Shown piece by piece: positions 7,678 through 15,567 of a DNA stretch of 31,979 nt. The position numbers were made by a program, and so were the translations under genes. Source of the stretch: Paraktedonobacter sp035294465. Lineage in GTDB: Bacteria; Chloroflexota; Ktedonobacteria; Ktedonobacterales; Ktedonobacteraceae. The notes below the pieces were generated by a model. That model saw only the letters and a list, made by a program, of their open reading frames with translations, was not told the DNA's origin and searched no databases. The first letter of the stretch is position 1, and the number at the start of each line of letters is the position of its first letter. Location: the NCBI GenBank assembly GCA_035294465.1, contig DATGKW010000012.1, forward strand, positions 1 to 31,979. The letters are read 5' to 3'.

Positions 7678-8799
7678 ATGAGCATACAGGTGCATGGTTT
7701 TGATTGGACAGTGTACGCGGAACAGATCATGCCGGCCTTTGGCAAATGGTTGATCCAGCGGGATGAGAGCGAGATCCATCGGCTGTTTAAAGAGACTCGT
7801 TGCGCCCGCGAGGAGGCCTTTGTACCTCCTGCGTTGCAGCGTGCCCGTATCTGGCCACGTGCCAGAGCTTTCGTGGAAACCTTACCCTCTGGCCCCTATA
7901 GCCGTCGAGAATACCAGAAGCTCTGCACCGCCGAACATTTTACTGCCCTCAGTGATCGCTATATGTATAAACATGCGCCCCAGCTTTATCAGAACCCTGA
8001 GCCGATCCGTGCAGTCTGGGGAGCGTTAATCGAGACGTATTGTCTGCCCTGGAGTCGTCTGGGTGAGCATCAACGACAAGAGGATCAAGATCTGGCAGAC
8101 ATGGAAGAGAATGAAGAGGAAGAGATCCTTTCGTTATCCGGCGCACAGGTGGAACGAAGCGAGGTGCTTTCGTTCCTTCGCGAGGCCGGTTTGGACGAAC
8201 TGGCAAATGAGATGGGCGAGCAAATATGGCCGCCGTCTGGGTACGCACACGAAGAAACGGGTAGCCTGGAGCCTGATACACATCTGCTTGCCTCTAAACG
8301 CTCATCACGGCAGGTTGATGAGGTTGGAATTGTCTATCTGGAAGAAACGGGCGATTTGCTGGAGGATGAAGAGGAGGATATTGGGGAGTATACTCGTCCG
8401 ATGCCGGGTGGTATTTCGCTTGGGGTACACCCTAACGTGCTGCAACTGCGCGGCTGGCTGGCCAGCATCTCTGTGCGCGCCCTGGCGCTCTTTGAATATC
8501 TGGCCTGTGGGCGTCGGAGCATGCCGTTCGGCTATGAGCCCAGCGAGCCTTATGGTATCTTCATTGGCTATCTCACTCCAGACGAGGTCTGGAGTCTTGG
8601 CACCTGTTTGCGGGGAACGCCGGATCCTGATCAGGCCGAGGCCGAAGCTGATTATCTGCGCTTTCGCTATCAGCATCCAGGCGTCCCTGAAAGCTGCCGG
8701 CTGATTGACGAGGTTATGCCTTTCTACGCCGCTGAGTTTCATCAAGCGGTCGATGCAGCTGCTGCCCAGGGGTTGGGTCTGATCTGTAGCGCGGAATAG
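7678..8799 (+). CDS. Soluble acidic protein of unknown function, 373 residues
   Basis: The start ATG 7678 is preceded by GGGAGAGAAG at a good distance. There is no signal peptide or membrane helix, so the product is probably cytoplasmic. The N-terminal 120 residues are rich in Trp, Tyr and Arg. The centre has two strongly acidic runs (DMEENEEEE near residue 142 and LEDEEEDIGEY near residue 226) separated by a segment with two related EETG motifs. The C-terminal 130 residues look globular and contain YGIFIGYLTPDEVWSLGTCL and an EAEADYLRF helix. The C-terminal part is reminiscent of small DUF domains of the DUF1877 type that respond to a residue-range style motif, but I cannot assign it. The gene stands alone between its own promoter and a hairpin. 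Confidence 0.72.
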   Translation: MSIQVHGFDWTVYAEQIMPAFGKWLIQRDESEIHRLFKETRCAREEAFVPPALQRARIWPRARAFVETLPSGPYSRREYQKLCTAEHFTALSDRYMYKHAPQLYQNPEPIRAVWGALIETYCLPWSRLGEHQRQEDQDLADMEENEEEEILSLSGAQVERSEVLSFLREAGLDELANEMGEQIWPPSGYAHEETGSLEPDTHLLASKRSSRQVDEVGIVYLEETGDLLEDEEEDIGEYTRPMPGGISLGVHPNVLQLRGWLASISVRALALFEYLACGRRSMPFGYEPSEPYGIFIGYLTPDEVWSLGTCLRGTPDPDQAEAEADYLRFRYQHPGVPESCRLIDEVMPFYAAEFHQAVDAAAAQGLGLICSAE

Positions 8800-8941
8800 C
8801 GGTTTGATTCTGGCGACTCAGAAACGTTTATTACGAGTAATGAGAGGGAATCAGCAATCAGACCTTGCTCGGCTGCAAGAGACGTTTGAAAAGACATTTA
8901 CTGGATGTTCGATAGATGATAAAAATTTGCCTGGATCTGGA

Positions 8942-8982
8942 AGCTTCTACGGGATAGAACGCCGCTCCATCCCGTAGAAGCT
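8942..8982. terminator. Perfect 14-bp hairpin between convergent genes
   Basis: The left arm at 8942-8955 and right arm at 8969-8982 are exact inverse complements with a 13-base loop. The hairpin lies between the 3' ends of the 7678 gene (plus strand) and the TPR gene (minus strand), so it could serve both directions. No U-tract is present on either side. The rest of 8800-9024 shows nothing else. Confidence 0.6.
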
Positions 8983-9024
8983 GGTAGGCGGCCGACGCGA
9001 ACAAGCGGCGTCGCCCCATTCACT

Positions 9025-10446
9025 TTATCCCTGAGCCGTTTTCAGCGTATTCACTTGTTCCATGGTTGCCGCCGCCTCTTCTGAGCGGCCGGTCTCCTGA
9101 TAGATCTGCGCCAGGGTTTCGTAGGCCAGAACCAGCGAGGGGTCCATAGCGATGGCCTGCTGCGCGCACTCCAGAGCTTCATCGTAGCGTTTGGCCTCGC
9201 GCAACGTGTCCGCCAGGTCGTTATAGTAGTCGGCGTTGAGCGGGTCGCTCTCAATGGCCTTGCGGTAATTCTCGATGGCAGTCCCGAACTGGCCCTGCGC
9301 GTCATACGCTGTCGCAAGCTGATAGTAGCCTTCGGGATCGTCCTCGAACTCCTCCAGGAGCTTCTGGCAGGTTTTGATGGCCTCATCGTAGTTTTCCATA
9401 CTATTGTATGAGTCTGCCAGGCCGGCGTAAGCCGCTGCCAGATCATCGGGATCAAGCTCGCCGGAGTCATCGATCAAGCTCTGGTAGATCTGGCGCGCTT
9501 CGTCGTAGCGTTCGGCATCGAGGTAGGTTTCTGCCAGACTAAAGCGTGCTGTGTAGCGCGTTGGATCGAGCTGGACTGCTCGCGCGTATGCGTCGATAGC
9601 CCCGCTTGTGTTCTCCTGCAAGGAACGCCAGGTGCCCAGGTGTTCCCAGGCTTCGGCATCATCAGGTGCAAGCGCTACAATCTGCTCGTATGCTCCGGCG
9701 GCCTGGTCGCGGTCGCCCATCGCCTCGTAAATCGCGGCCAGCGCGTCATAGCCAGCCCGTTCGTCAGGATCGAGACCCAGTATCTGGTTCGCGGCCGAGA
9801 TCGCGTCGTTGTAGCGATGCATATCCAGGTAGAGATTGACCAGCTCAACGTAGCGCGCGCTATCGCTGGGGTCCTCATCGATTGATTTCTCCTGCTCCAT
9901 CACGCGGCGCAGCTGGTGATTTACGCGTTCACGAACATCGCGCAGGTTATCCGCTGCTACCTCATTATCGGGATTTAGGATGAGCGCCTGACGATACGCC
10001 TGGATGGCGTCAGCATAGAGGTATTGCTGGCGATACGCATCCCCCACGCTGGTATAAAGTTCGTCGTTATCGGGATCGAACTCCAGCGCTTGCTGGAACG
10101 TTTCCAGCGCCTCTTCTTGCAGGCCCAGTTCCCCGTAAAGATTCCCCAGATTGGTGTAGGCATCGATCAGTTGGGGATCAAGGTCGATGGCCCGGCGATA
10201 TCCCGCGATAGCCGCTTCAGTGTTTCCCTGAAGTTGCTGAGCCAGCGCCAGGTTATAGCGCGAGCGGGCGTTGCCGGGATTAAGCGAGACCGCATGCTGA
10301 AATGCATCAACCGCTGCCTCGTAATCCTCTGCCTGCGCAGCGGCAGTACCCCTATCGGTCCATTCCTGTTCTTCAGAGCTGATTTCTTCATCTACCAGAC
10401 CGTTCTGTCCGGCGCTAGGATTGTGCGAATCCTGTTTATTGTCCAT
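9025..10446 (-). CDS. Tetratricopeptide repeat (TPR) protein
   Basis: The 473-residue product is acidic at the N-terminus and then consists almost entirely of about 12 TPR units of 34 residues, each with the expected pattern (for example AYTNLGNLYGELG, ALETFQQALEFDPDN). A charged break of about 40 residues separates units 4 and 5 (NLRDVRERVNHQLRRVMEQEKSIDEDP). There is no signal peptide, membrane helix or catalytic domain, so it is a cytoplasmic scaffold for protein-protein contact. The start is set at the ATG complementary to 10444-10446 (protein start MDNKQDSHNP). The frame stays open upstream to 10584, but that extension would run deep into the GntR gene. The gap from the GntR stop is only 19 bases, so the two are cotranscribed. 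Confidence 0.88.
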   Translation of the reverse strand: MDNKQDSHNPSAGQNGLVDEEISSEEQEWTDRGTAAAQAEDYEAAVDAFQHAVSLNPGNARSRYNLALAQQLQGNTEAAIAGYRRAIDLDPQLIDAYTNLGNLYGELGLQEEALETFQQALEFDPDNDELYTSVGDAYRQQYLYADAIQAYRQALILNPDNEVAADNLRDVRERVNHQLRRVMEQEKSIDEDPSDSARYVELVNLYLDMHRYNDAISAANQILGLDPDERAGYDALAAIYEAMGDRDQAAGAYEQIVALAPDDAEAWEHLGTWRSLQENTSGAIDAYARAVQLDPTRYTARFSLAETYLDAERYDEARQIYQSLIDDSGELDPDDLAAAYAGLADSYNSMENYDEAIKTCQKLLEEFEDDPEGYYQLATAYDAQGQFGTAIENYRKAIESDPLNADYYNDLADTLREAKRYDEALECAQQAIAMDPSLVLAYETLAQIYQETGRSEEAAATMEQVNTLKTAQG

Positions 10447-10465
10447 TATGATATCATTCTCTTTT

Positions 10466-11206
10466 CTAATGTGCCACCCGCAGGGTGACGTGGAAATCAA
10501 AGCGATCGCTTGGAAAAAATGTCTCTGAGTACTCGATTGGCTGCCCGGTCGAATCGTAGGTCGTGCAGGTATAGCGCAGGCCAACCGCGCCGACCGGTAC
10601 CTTTAAGAGTTCCGCCTCTCGTTCGGTGGCTGCGCCCCCTTTGATGGTCTGTTCGGCGGCGTAAGGGCTGAGTCCCTCGAACCCCATGAGGGCATAGAGT
10701 GAACCATCGCCGACCTCCTTAGCGCGCTGGTAGATTCCGCTAGCTCGTGGATAGGGTAGATAGTCAATTTCATGGGCGCAAGGCGTACCGTCGGCAGTGC
10801 GCAGGCGTTCCAAGCGCAGCACCTGCTCTTCGTCAACCAGCTTGAGGCGCTCGCGAACAGAGTCATCGCCCCTGATTAATTCACTGACGAGCAGGAGACC
10901 GCCGGGGCGCTTGCCTCTGCGCTTCAGCTCTTCGCTTAAACTGGCAAGCTCGCTCAAGGTTTGCTGGATGCGTGGCTCGCAGACAAACGTACCCTTGCCA
11001 TGCTGTCGATAAAGCAGTCCCTCGTGAACCAGTTCGTTCAATGCCTGGCGCACAGTAGCCCGGCTGACGTGATAGCTGGCAACCAGTTCTGGTTCCGATG
11101 GAATAGCCGCGTGCGGCTCCAGATGGCCGGCGCGAATTTGTTGTCGTAGTACTTCTTTTAATTGGTAGTACAACGGAAGTGGATTCGAACGTTCTAATGT
11201 TGGCAT
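10466..11206 (-). CDS. GntR family transcriptional regulator, HutC subfamily
   Basis: This 246-residue regulator has an N-terminal winged helix-turn-helix (about residues 8-75) with the family wording LYYQLKEVLRQQI, IPSEPELVASYHVSRATVRQALNEL and GKGTFV. It is followed by a UTRA effector-binding domain (about 95-240) with RLRTADGTPCAHEIDYLP and the terminal IEYSETFFPSDRF motif. HutC-type members sense small metabolites such as sugars, amino acids or their derivatives. The effector cannot be told from the sequence. It is the first gene of a two-gene unit with the TPR gene. A promoter and a GTATAC-centred palindrome lie directly upstream, so autoregulation is likely. Confidence 0.93.
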   Translation of the reverse strand: MPTLERSNPLPLYYQLKEVLRQQIRAGHLEPHAAIPSEPELVASYHVSRATVRQALNELVHEGLLYRQHGKGTFVCEPRIQQTLSELASLSEELKRRGKRPGGLLLVSELIRGDDSVRERLKLVDEEQVLRLERLRTADGTPCAHEIDYLPYPRASGIYQRAKEVGDGSLYALMGFEGLSPYAAEQTIKGGAATEREAELLKVPVGAVGLRYTCTTYDSTGQPIEYSETFFPSDRFDFHVTLRVAH

Positions 11207-11256
11207 ATTCTACGCTTTCCCCTATGTCCAGACAACCCACTGGAACAAACATAATA

Positions 11257-11266
11257 GAGTATACTC
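11257..11266. promoter_or_regulatory. Candidate GntR operator GAGTATACTC
   Basis: This 10-bp exact palindrome lies two bases downstream of the minus-strand -10 box and would cover the transcription start of the GntR-TPR operon. The GT..AC core is the known signature of GntR-family operators. Binding by the regulator encoded here is inference from position and consensus. Confidence 0.55.
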
Positions 11267-11268
11267 GC

Positions 11269-11297
11269 ACTATAGCAGATTCGTGGTCAGAACGCAA
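11269..11297 (-). promoter_or_regulatory. Sigma70-type promoter of the GntR-TPR operon
   Basis: Read on the minus strand, TTGCGT (11297-11292) and TATAGT (11274-11269) are separated by exactly 17 bp. The predicted start is near 11262, within the operator candidate, about 55 bases before the GntR start codon. Confidence 0.65.
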
Positions 11298-11367
11298 GAA
11301 TTTTTTGGCTGAAGTCGGGGCTATTTCTGTGGTTGGAGGCGTATCTGCAATTCAGCATCCTCGCCTT

Positions 11368-11416
11368 CACTCGCTCAATGGAGGATATTTTTCCACTATC
11401 CTCCATTGAGCGAGTG
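11368..11416 (-). terminator. Perfect 20-bp hairpin after the L,D-transpeptidase gene
   Basis: Arms at 11368-11387 and 11397-11416 are exact inverse complements with a nine-base loop, beginning ten bases past the L,D-transpeptidase stop. This is the longest perfect stem in the window. It separates the transpeptidase gene from the downstream GntR operon. It also lacks a U-tract after the stem. Confidence 0.65.
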
Positions 11417-11426
11417 CTGCTAATTG

Positions 11427-13136
11427 CTAATATAGAATCACCTTTGCGTTATAGTCAGTGTTGGGATACAGCCAGGCGATATCGTTTTCGGCCATGTTGA
11501 TACAACCGTGGCTACCATCGCCTGCAAACGCTTCATCCCCTCCTGTATCGTAGTGGGGGAAGTTGGTGCCAACCCCGTAGTTGACACGCCACCAGCTATC
11601 GTGGAAGAAGTAGCCTCCGGCGTGATATTCCATCGCGAAGTTGATCTTTGTATCTGGATACCAGAAGGCCGAGCCTTTCGGCTCGCTCGATTTAAAAACT
11701 GTGGGCGACTCGCGGTCAATGATCTGCCAGTATCCCGGCGGTGAGGGTAGGGCATATTGCCCGGAGGTAATGTGGAACGCACGTACCAGCTTGCCGTACT
11801 GGTAGTAGCGCAGGGTCTGCTCTACCAGGGAGACTACAAGCACCTCACTCGCATTGGCGATGCCATAGTGATTCATCAGCGTGAAGTCTTCTTGGTGCGG
11901 CTGGTTATAAGGCGTATTGTCGGCATAGTCCTGCTCCATCATCTGTAAATGCAGCAGATCGTTATTGATCAGGTCAATAGCCGACTGATAGTCATCCAGC
12001 GTCTGAGCAGACTGGACGGCGGCGGTAGCATCGGAGCCGATGCCCTGCACGTCGTACTCGTAGTCTAATGGGTAAGACTGGCCGTTGAACGAATCGTGGT
12101 ACTGATGAGTAGCACCCCAGCTTTTCACCTCGTCCTGGAATTTTTGCAGGAGATAGTTTGCTTGGGCCTGGCTCAATGGAAGCTGGATCGAAGCGATATC
12201 GGCGTCAATTTGCGCTGAAACGCGCAGAAAGTCGCTGACCGTTTTAGCGCTGTTCAGGTCTTGCTGATCGGTTTGCAGCTCGTGCTCATACAGGCTCACG
12301 TCCATACCATCGTACTGCTTGATGAGCTGGATGTCGTTTCCGAATTGATTGAGCTTGACCTGCCCCACATATGGGATTGCTACGGTCGAGACTGTGGTTG
12401 TCTCGTTTAACTGGCTATTGATCAAATCGATCAACTTAATGAAATCTGCTGGCTTCGTCGCGTTTTTGAAACTCTGCAGGTCGTCTTGCGCCTCCTGAGT
12501 AAAGCCTGTCACATCAATGTTAGAGGATTGCAGTTGCTTAATAACCTTTTGGAAAGAAGTGAGCGCGTCGTAGGCCGGGCCCATCAGGTGCAGAGCCTGG
12601 GTACCACTCTGAGCCTCAGCGGTGATCCGCGCGTAGTCTTTCGGATACTGCGCTTTGGCCAGCGCCTGCTGATAGGTAGTCAGCTCGTTCGCGAACGTTT
12701 GAGCTTCAACAAAATTCTGATCCTGACGCTCTGCCAGCGCGTTAGACATGGTTTGCAACGCCTGCGAAGCCTGATAATCAAATTGCTGTGTGATCTGGGT
12801 TTCCAGGCCCGTAACTTGTGTGAGAAGCTGAGAATAACGCATGGCCAGGTCCTGGTAATAGACTTCTACGGGCTGGTCCCCGAACAGGCTAAGCGGAGCG
12901 TGGGTGACTGTGAGCTGCTGCTCCTGTTGCATAATTGGCTGGAGCAGGTTGGCAGGGACACCAATGTTGCGGGCCTGGGCTAGAGCGGTATCTAATGCTT
13001 GCTTATTCTTGCTCGCCTGCTGCTGAGTCTGTGGATTCCCTCCGCAGGCGCTGAGTAGGAAGATGAATAGCGAGAGGAGCAAGCAGAGAGCAGAACCTTT
13101 TTCCACTCGCCTCCGGGCGGCTGAGCGAAATACCAT
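11427..13136 (-). CDS. L,D-transpeptidase (YkuD domain) lipoprotein
   Basis: The 569-residue product begins with a basic segment, a hydrophobic run and a lipobox LSAC with Cys31, so it should be a lipid-anchored protein on the outer face of the membrane. Residues of about 40-420 form a long, mostly helical Gln/Asp/Leu-rich region with no recognised fold. The C-terminal 140 residues are a YkuD catalytic domain: VVSLVEQTLRYYQYGKLV at its start, a conserved FHDSW histidine, and the active-site motif SHGCIN with Cys545. Such enzymes form 3-3 peptidoglycan cross-links or attach proteins to the wall. The start at the ATG complementary to 13134-13136 is chosen because TTGGAGG lies six bases upstream on the minus strand. 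The frame extends nine codons further without a ribosome binding site. No convincing promoter was found in 13137-13260. Confidence 0.9.
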   Translation of the reverse strand: MVFRSAARRRVEKGSALCLLLSLFIFLLSACGGNPQTQQQASKNKQALDTALAQARNIGVPANLLQPIMQQEQQLTVTHAPLSLFGDQPVEVYYQDLAMRYSQLLTQVTGLETQITQQFDYQASQALQTMSNALAERQDQNFVEAQTFANELTTYQQALAKAQYPKDYARITAEAQSGTQALHLMGPAYDALTSFQKVIKQLQSSNIDVTGFTQEAQDDLQSFKNATKPADFIKLIDLINSQLNETTTVSTVAIPYVGQVKLNQFGNDIQLIKQYDGMDVSLYEHELQTDQQDLNSAKTVSDFLRVSAQIDADIASIQLPLSQAQANYLLQKFQDEVKSWGATHQYHDSFNGQSYPLDYEYDVQGIGSDATAAVQSAQTLDDYQSAIDLINNDLLHLQMMEQDYADNTPYNQPHQEDFTLMNHYGIANASEVLVVSLVEQTLRYYQYGKLVRAFHITSGQYALPSPPGYWQIIDRESPTVFKSSEPKGSAFWYPDTKINFAMEYHAGGYFFHDSWWRVNYGVGTNFPHYDTGGDEAFAGDGSHGCINMAENDIAWLYPNTDYNAKVILY

Positions 13137-13261
13137 TGATAGCCTCCAAGAAACATGTATCAAGAAAGTTTACATAACATGAAAGATTTGTAGCCATAGA
13201 TGCTAGAAGAACTCTGCTAATATAAACTGTTTTATGGATGCAAATGTAACAGAAATAACCG

Positions 13262-13339
13262 GATTGGGTGCTGACTCAATGGGCGCGAGGAATTGACTCG
13301 CTTGAGGTAATGATATACTATTGTCATTGAGCACCAATC
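13262..13339. other. Imperfect dyad flanking the transporter promoter
   Basis: The left arm 13262-13281 (GATTGGGTGCTGACTCAATG) pairs with the right arm 13325-13339 (CATTGAGCACCAATC) apart from a one-base and a four-base bulge. The arms sit on either side of the promoter at 13293-13321. This arrangement suggests a looped or cooperative regulator site. The left arm is upstream of the predicted transcription start, so it is not an RNA structure of that transcript. Confidence 0.45.
13293..13321 (+). promoter_or_regulatory. Sigma70-type promoter for the DUF3311-symporter unit
   Basis: TTGACT at 13293-13298 and TACTAT at 13316-13321 are 17 bp apart. An overlapping TATACT at 13314-13319 would give 15 bp. 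The predicted start near 13328 precedes the small ORF at 13355 and leaves a leader of about 150 nt before the DUF3311 gene. Confidence 0.6.
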
Positions 13340-13354
13340 TGACCGGAGGGGCGA

Positions 13355-13486
13355 ATGGCGCCTGCGAAGAGCAGTCAAGCTATGCCCTCGTTTTTGAACG
13401 CGCGAGGCTGGTTGCTCCCGCCGTTTTTATCGCTTTCTTCTTGTCCCTGGTGCATCGCCATTAAGAAAGGAGAAAAGCCGTGGTAA
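13355..13486 (+). CDS. Possible 43-residue leader or membrane micro-protein upstream of DUF3311
   Basis: ATG 13355 is preceded by a strong ribosome binding site (GGAGG at 13345-13349, five bases away) and is the first start codon after the predicted transcription start. The frame runs 43 codons to TAA 13484-13486 and overlaps the GTG start of the DUF3311 gene by seven bases in a different frame, which allows translational coupling. The peptide has a hydrophobic middle (GWLLPPFLSLSS), a CPWC motif and a basic end (KKGEKPW). It is not recognised. It could be a regulatory leader peptide, a small membrane subunit, or a chance ORF. Confidence 0.45.
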   Translation: MAPAKSSQAMPSFLNARGWLLPPFLSLSSCPWCIAIKKGEKPW

Positions 13487-13680
13487 GCAGTACTTCAAAG
13501 AGGAAGTTCAAGCCTGCACTTCTTCTGCTTCTCATTCCCTTTATTGCACTGTGCTGGCCCCCGTTCTACGATTTTCGTGACCCGGAATTCGTGGGCATGC
13601 CCTTTTTCTACTGGTTCCAGTTGCTCTGGATCATCATTACTGCAATTATCACAGCAGTAGTGTATTTGCTGGATACCTGA
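13480..13680 (+). CDS. DUF3311 small membrane protein, symporter partner
   Basis: The product has 66 residues, a GTG start at 13480 and AAAGGAG at 13466-13472. Two transmembrane helices are clear (ALLLLLIPFIALCWPPFY and FYWFQLLWIIITAIITAVVYLL), joined by FRDPEFVGMPFF. The PPF(Y)...PE..G.PFFYW.Q wording is typical of DUF3311. These proteins are regularly encoded immediately before sodium:solute symporters of the monocarboxylate/amino-acid type and may be a small accessory subunit. The symporter gene follows about 110 bases downstream on the same strand. Confidence 0.8.
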   Translation: MVSSTSKRKFKPALLLLLIPFIALCWPPFYDFRDPEFVGMPFFYWFQLLWIIITAIITAVVYLLDT

Positions 13681-13788
13681 GAAACCGGTACGATCTTAAC
13701 GTCCTGGCTCTTCTCTCCAGGTTCCGCTTGAGAGTCGGCCTCGTATGGAATTTGAACCATTGCATTGTTTCAGAAAGGCAGGGGTGCC

Positions 13789-15390
13789 GTGAATTCCATT
13801 AATTGGACCGCGTTTGGCGTTTTCCTCGCCTTTTTCTTGCTCGTCACTGTTCTGGGTTTCGTGGCCTCACGCTGGCGTCGTGGAAACCTGAACGAACTGC
13901 ACGAGTGGGGACTGGCAGGCCGTCGTTTTGGAACCCTCATTACCTGGTTCCTCCTGGGTGGTGACCTGTATACCGCCTATACTTTTATTGCGGTGCCCGC
14001 GGCTATGTTTGGCCTGGGCGCGCTGAGTGGTTGGTTCGCCGTTCCTTATACAATCCTCGTTTATCCGATTATCTATGTACTCGTTCCCCGCTTCTGGTCC
14101 GTGTGTAAAGAGCATGGGTATGTGACCGCGGCTGATTTTGTGAAGGGCCGCTTTGGCAGCCATACGCTTTCTCTGGTAGTGGCGATCACCGGGATTGTGG
14201 CTACCCTACCTTACATCGCGCTGCAGATGTTTGGCATCCAGGTTTCCCTGGCGGCTCTGGGTATCCCGATCTCGCTTTCGCTCGGCGGGTTCCAGCTGGA
14301 TATCCCGCTGCTCATTGCTTTTATCATCCTGGCTGCCTATACCTACACCAGTGGCCTGCGCGCACCAGCTATGATCGCCCTGGTGAAGGATACCATGATC
14401 TTTATCGTACTCTTTGTGACGATCATCTATATTCCTATCCACCTTGGCGGCTTCGGCAATATCTTCGCAGCAGCCCAGAGCAAAGCGGCGGCCAATCCAA
14501 AATTCTTCGAGCTTCTCACACCCAAACAGTTCCCAGCCTACGTGACTCTGGCCGTGGGCTCTGCGTTCGCTCTTTTCCTGTATCCCCATGCCTTAACCGG
14601 CGTTCTCAGCAGCAGTAGCCAGAAGGTAGTCAAGCGCAATGTGGCCTTGCTGCCGATCTATTCACTGATGCTGGGCCTGCTGGCTCTGCTGGGCTATATG
14701 GCGATCGCGGTACATATTAATCCCACGACCAGCTTCATGAAGAGCTTTGGCAATAACGCCTCCATTCCGCTGCTGCTGATCAACCAGTTCCCGGCCTGGT
14801 TTTGGGGCTTCGCGCTGGCTGCCATTTCGATTGGTGCGCTGGTGCCAGCAGCGGTTATGTCGATTGCCGCAGCTAATCTGTTTACCAGGAACATCTATAA
14901 AGCCTACTTCGATAGGAACGCCAGCCCTGAGCGCGAGGCAGGTGTAGCCAAACTTGTTTCGCTGATTGTGAAACTTGGTGCGGTGGTTTTCATCGTCTAC
15001 GTTCCCACCGCCTACGTGTTGAATTTCCAGTTGCTCGGCGGCATGTGGATTATCCAGACATTGCCGGCGGTCTTCCTGGGTCTCTACACGCGCTGGTTCA
15101 ATCGCTGGGCGCTGGTGGTTGGCTGGGCAGCTGGCATAGCTGCTGGTACCACGATGTTTATCGCGACCCAGGCAACCTCTTCGGTCTACGCGATTACTAT
15201 CGGTGGCCTTTCCCTGCCGCCAATGTACGCGGCCTTTACATCAGTAATATTAAATCTGGTGTTGGCGGTGATCCTGACACCTATCTTCGAGCTTATCGGC
15301 GCGAAGCGCGGCGCGGATGAGACCTCTCCCAGCGATTATGTCGAAGAGATCTATCTGGCTCCCGAAACTGGCAAAGAGGCGCTAGGATAG
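13789..15390 (+). CDS. Sodium:solute symporter (SSS) family transporter
   Basis: The 533-residue polytopic protein has about 13 hydrophobic helices. SSS family signs are the N-terminal ELHEWGLAGRRFG segment, then WFLLGGDLYTAYTFIAVPAAMFGLGALSG, and the mid-protein TGVLSSSSQKVVKRN and ALVPAAVMSIAAANLFTRNIYK stretch. It imports an organic substrate with Na+ across the cytoplasmic membrane. The DUF3311 gene upstream makes a monocarboxylate such as pyruvate, lactate or acetate a reasonable guess, but the substrate is not proven. GTG 13789 is preferred because AAAGG and AGGGG precede it. A TTG at 13765 would add eight residues. A short hairpin follows the stop. Confidence 0.88.
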   Translation: MNSINWTAFGVFLAFFLLVTVLGFVASRWRRGNLNELHEWGLAGRRFGTLITWFLLGGDLYTAYTFIAVPAAMFGLGALSGWFAVPYTILVYPIIYVLVPRFWSVCKEHGYVTAADFVKGRFGSHTLSLVVAITGIVATLPYIALQMFGIQVSLAALGIPISLSLGGFQLDIPLLIAFIILAAYTYTSGLRAPAMIALVKDTMIFIVLFVTIIYIPIHLGGFGNIFAAAQSKAAANPKFFELLTPKQFPAYVTLAVGSAFALFLYPHALTGVLSSSSQKVVKRNVALLPIYSLMLGLLALLGYMAIAVHINPTTSFMKSFGNNASIPLLLINQFPAWFWGFALAAISIGALVPAAVMSIAAANLFTRNIYKAYFDRNASPEREAGVAKLVSLIVKLGAVVFIVYVPTAYVLNFQLLGGMWIIQTLPAVFLGLYTRWFNRWALVVGWAAGIAAGTTMFIATQATSSVYAITIGGLSLPPMYAAFTSVILNLVLAVILTPIFELIGAKRGADETSPSDYVEEIYLAPETGKEALG

Positions 15391-15422
15391 AGTTTTTCTC
15401 GTCCGGCGAATATCCAGAGGAG

Positions 15423-15461
15423 GGCAGGTCTGGCGTTGCTAAACCTGCCTTTCTGGTTTCT
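15423..15461 (+). terminator. Terminator after the symporter gene
   Basis: GGCAGGT at 15423-15429 pairs with ACCTGCC at 15443-15449, extended by a G-T and an A-T pair, with a 13-base loop. It is followed by TTTCTGGTTTCT. It lies 33 bases after the symporter stop. The T-run is interrupted, so strength is uncertain. Confidence 0.5.
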
Positions 15462-15495
15462 CAGCATGCCTTCGTGAGTAAGCATGCGTAATTTC

Positions 15496-15524
15496 TTGTA
15501 TCTGTATAGTTGATGTGCTACACT
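15496..15524 (+). promoter_or_regulatory. Sigma70-type promoter of the amino acid ABC operon
   Basis: TTGTAT at 15496-15501 and TACACT at 15519-15524 have an exact 17-bp spacer. The predicted start near 15531 gives a leader of about 37 nt before the binding-protein gene. Confidence 0.65.
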
Positions 15525-15567
15525 GGGCTGGATTGTTTCAGTATTTTTCGCCAAAAGGAGCTTCTTC

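Noticed and set aside
8063..8704. Plus-strand ORF (213 codons) inside the 7678 gene
   Set aside because: It is a +1 frame shadow rich in Arg, Trp and Cys. The 7678 frame has the promoter, ribosome binding site and sensible composition.
13219..13249. Minus-strand promoter for the L,D-transpeptidase (TATATT / TTACAT)
   Set aside because: The boxes match consensus poorly at the required spacing.
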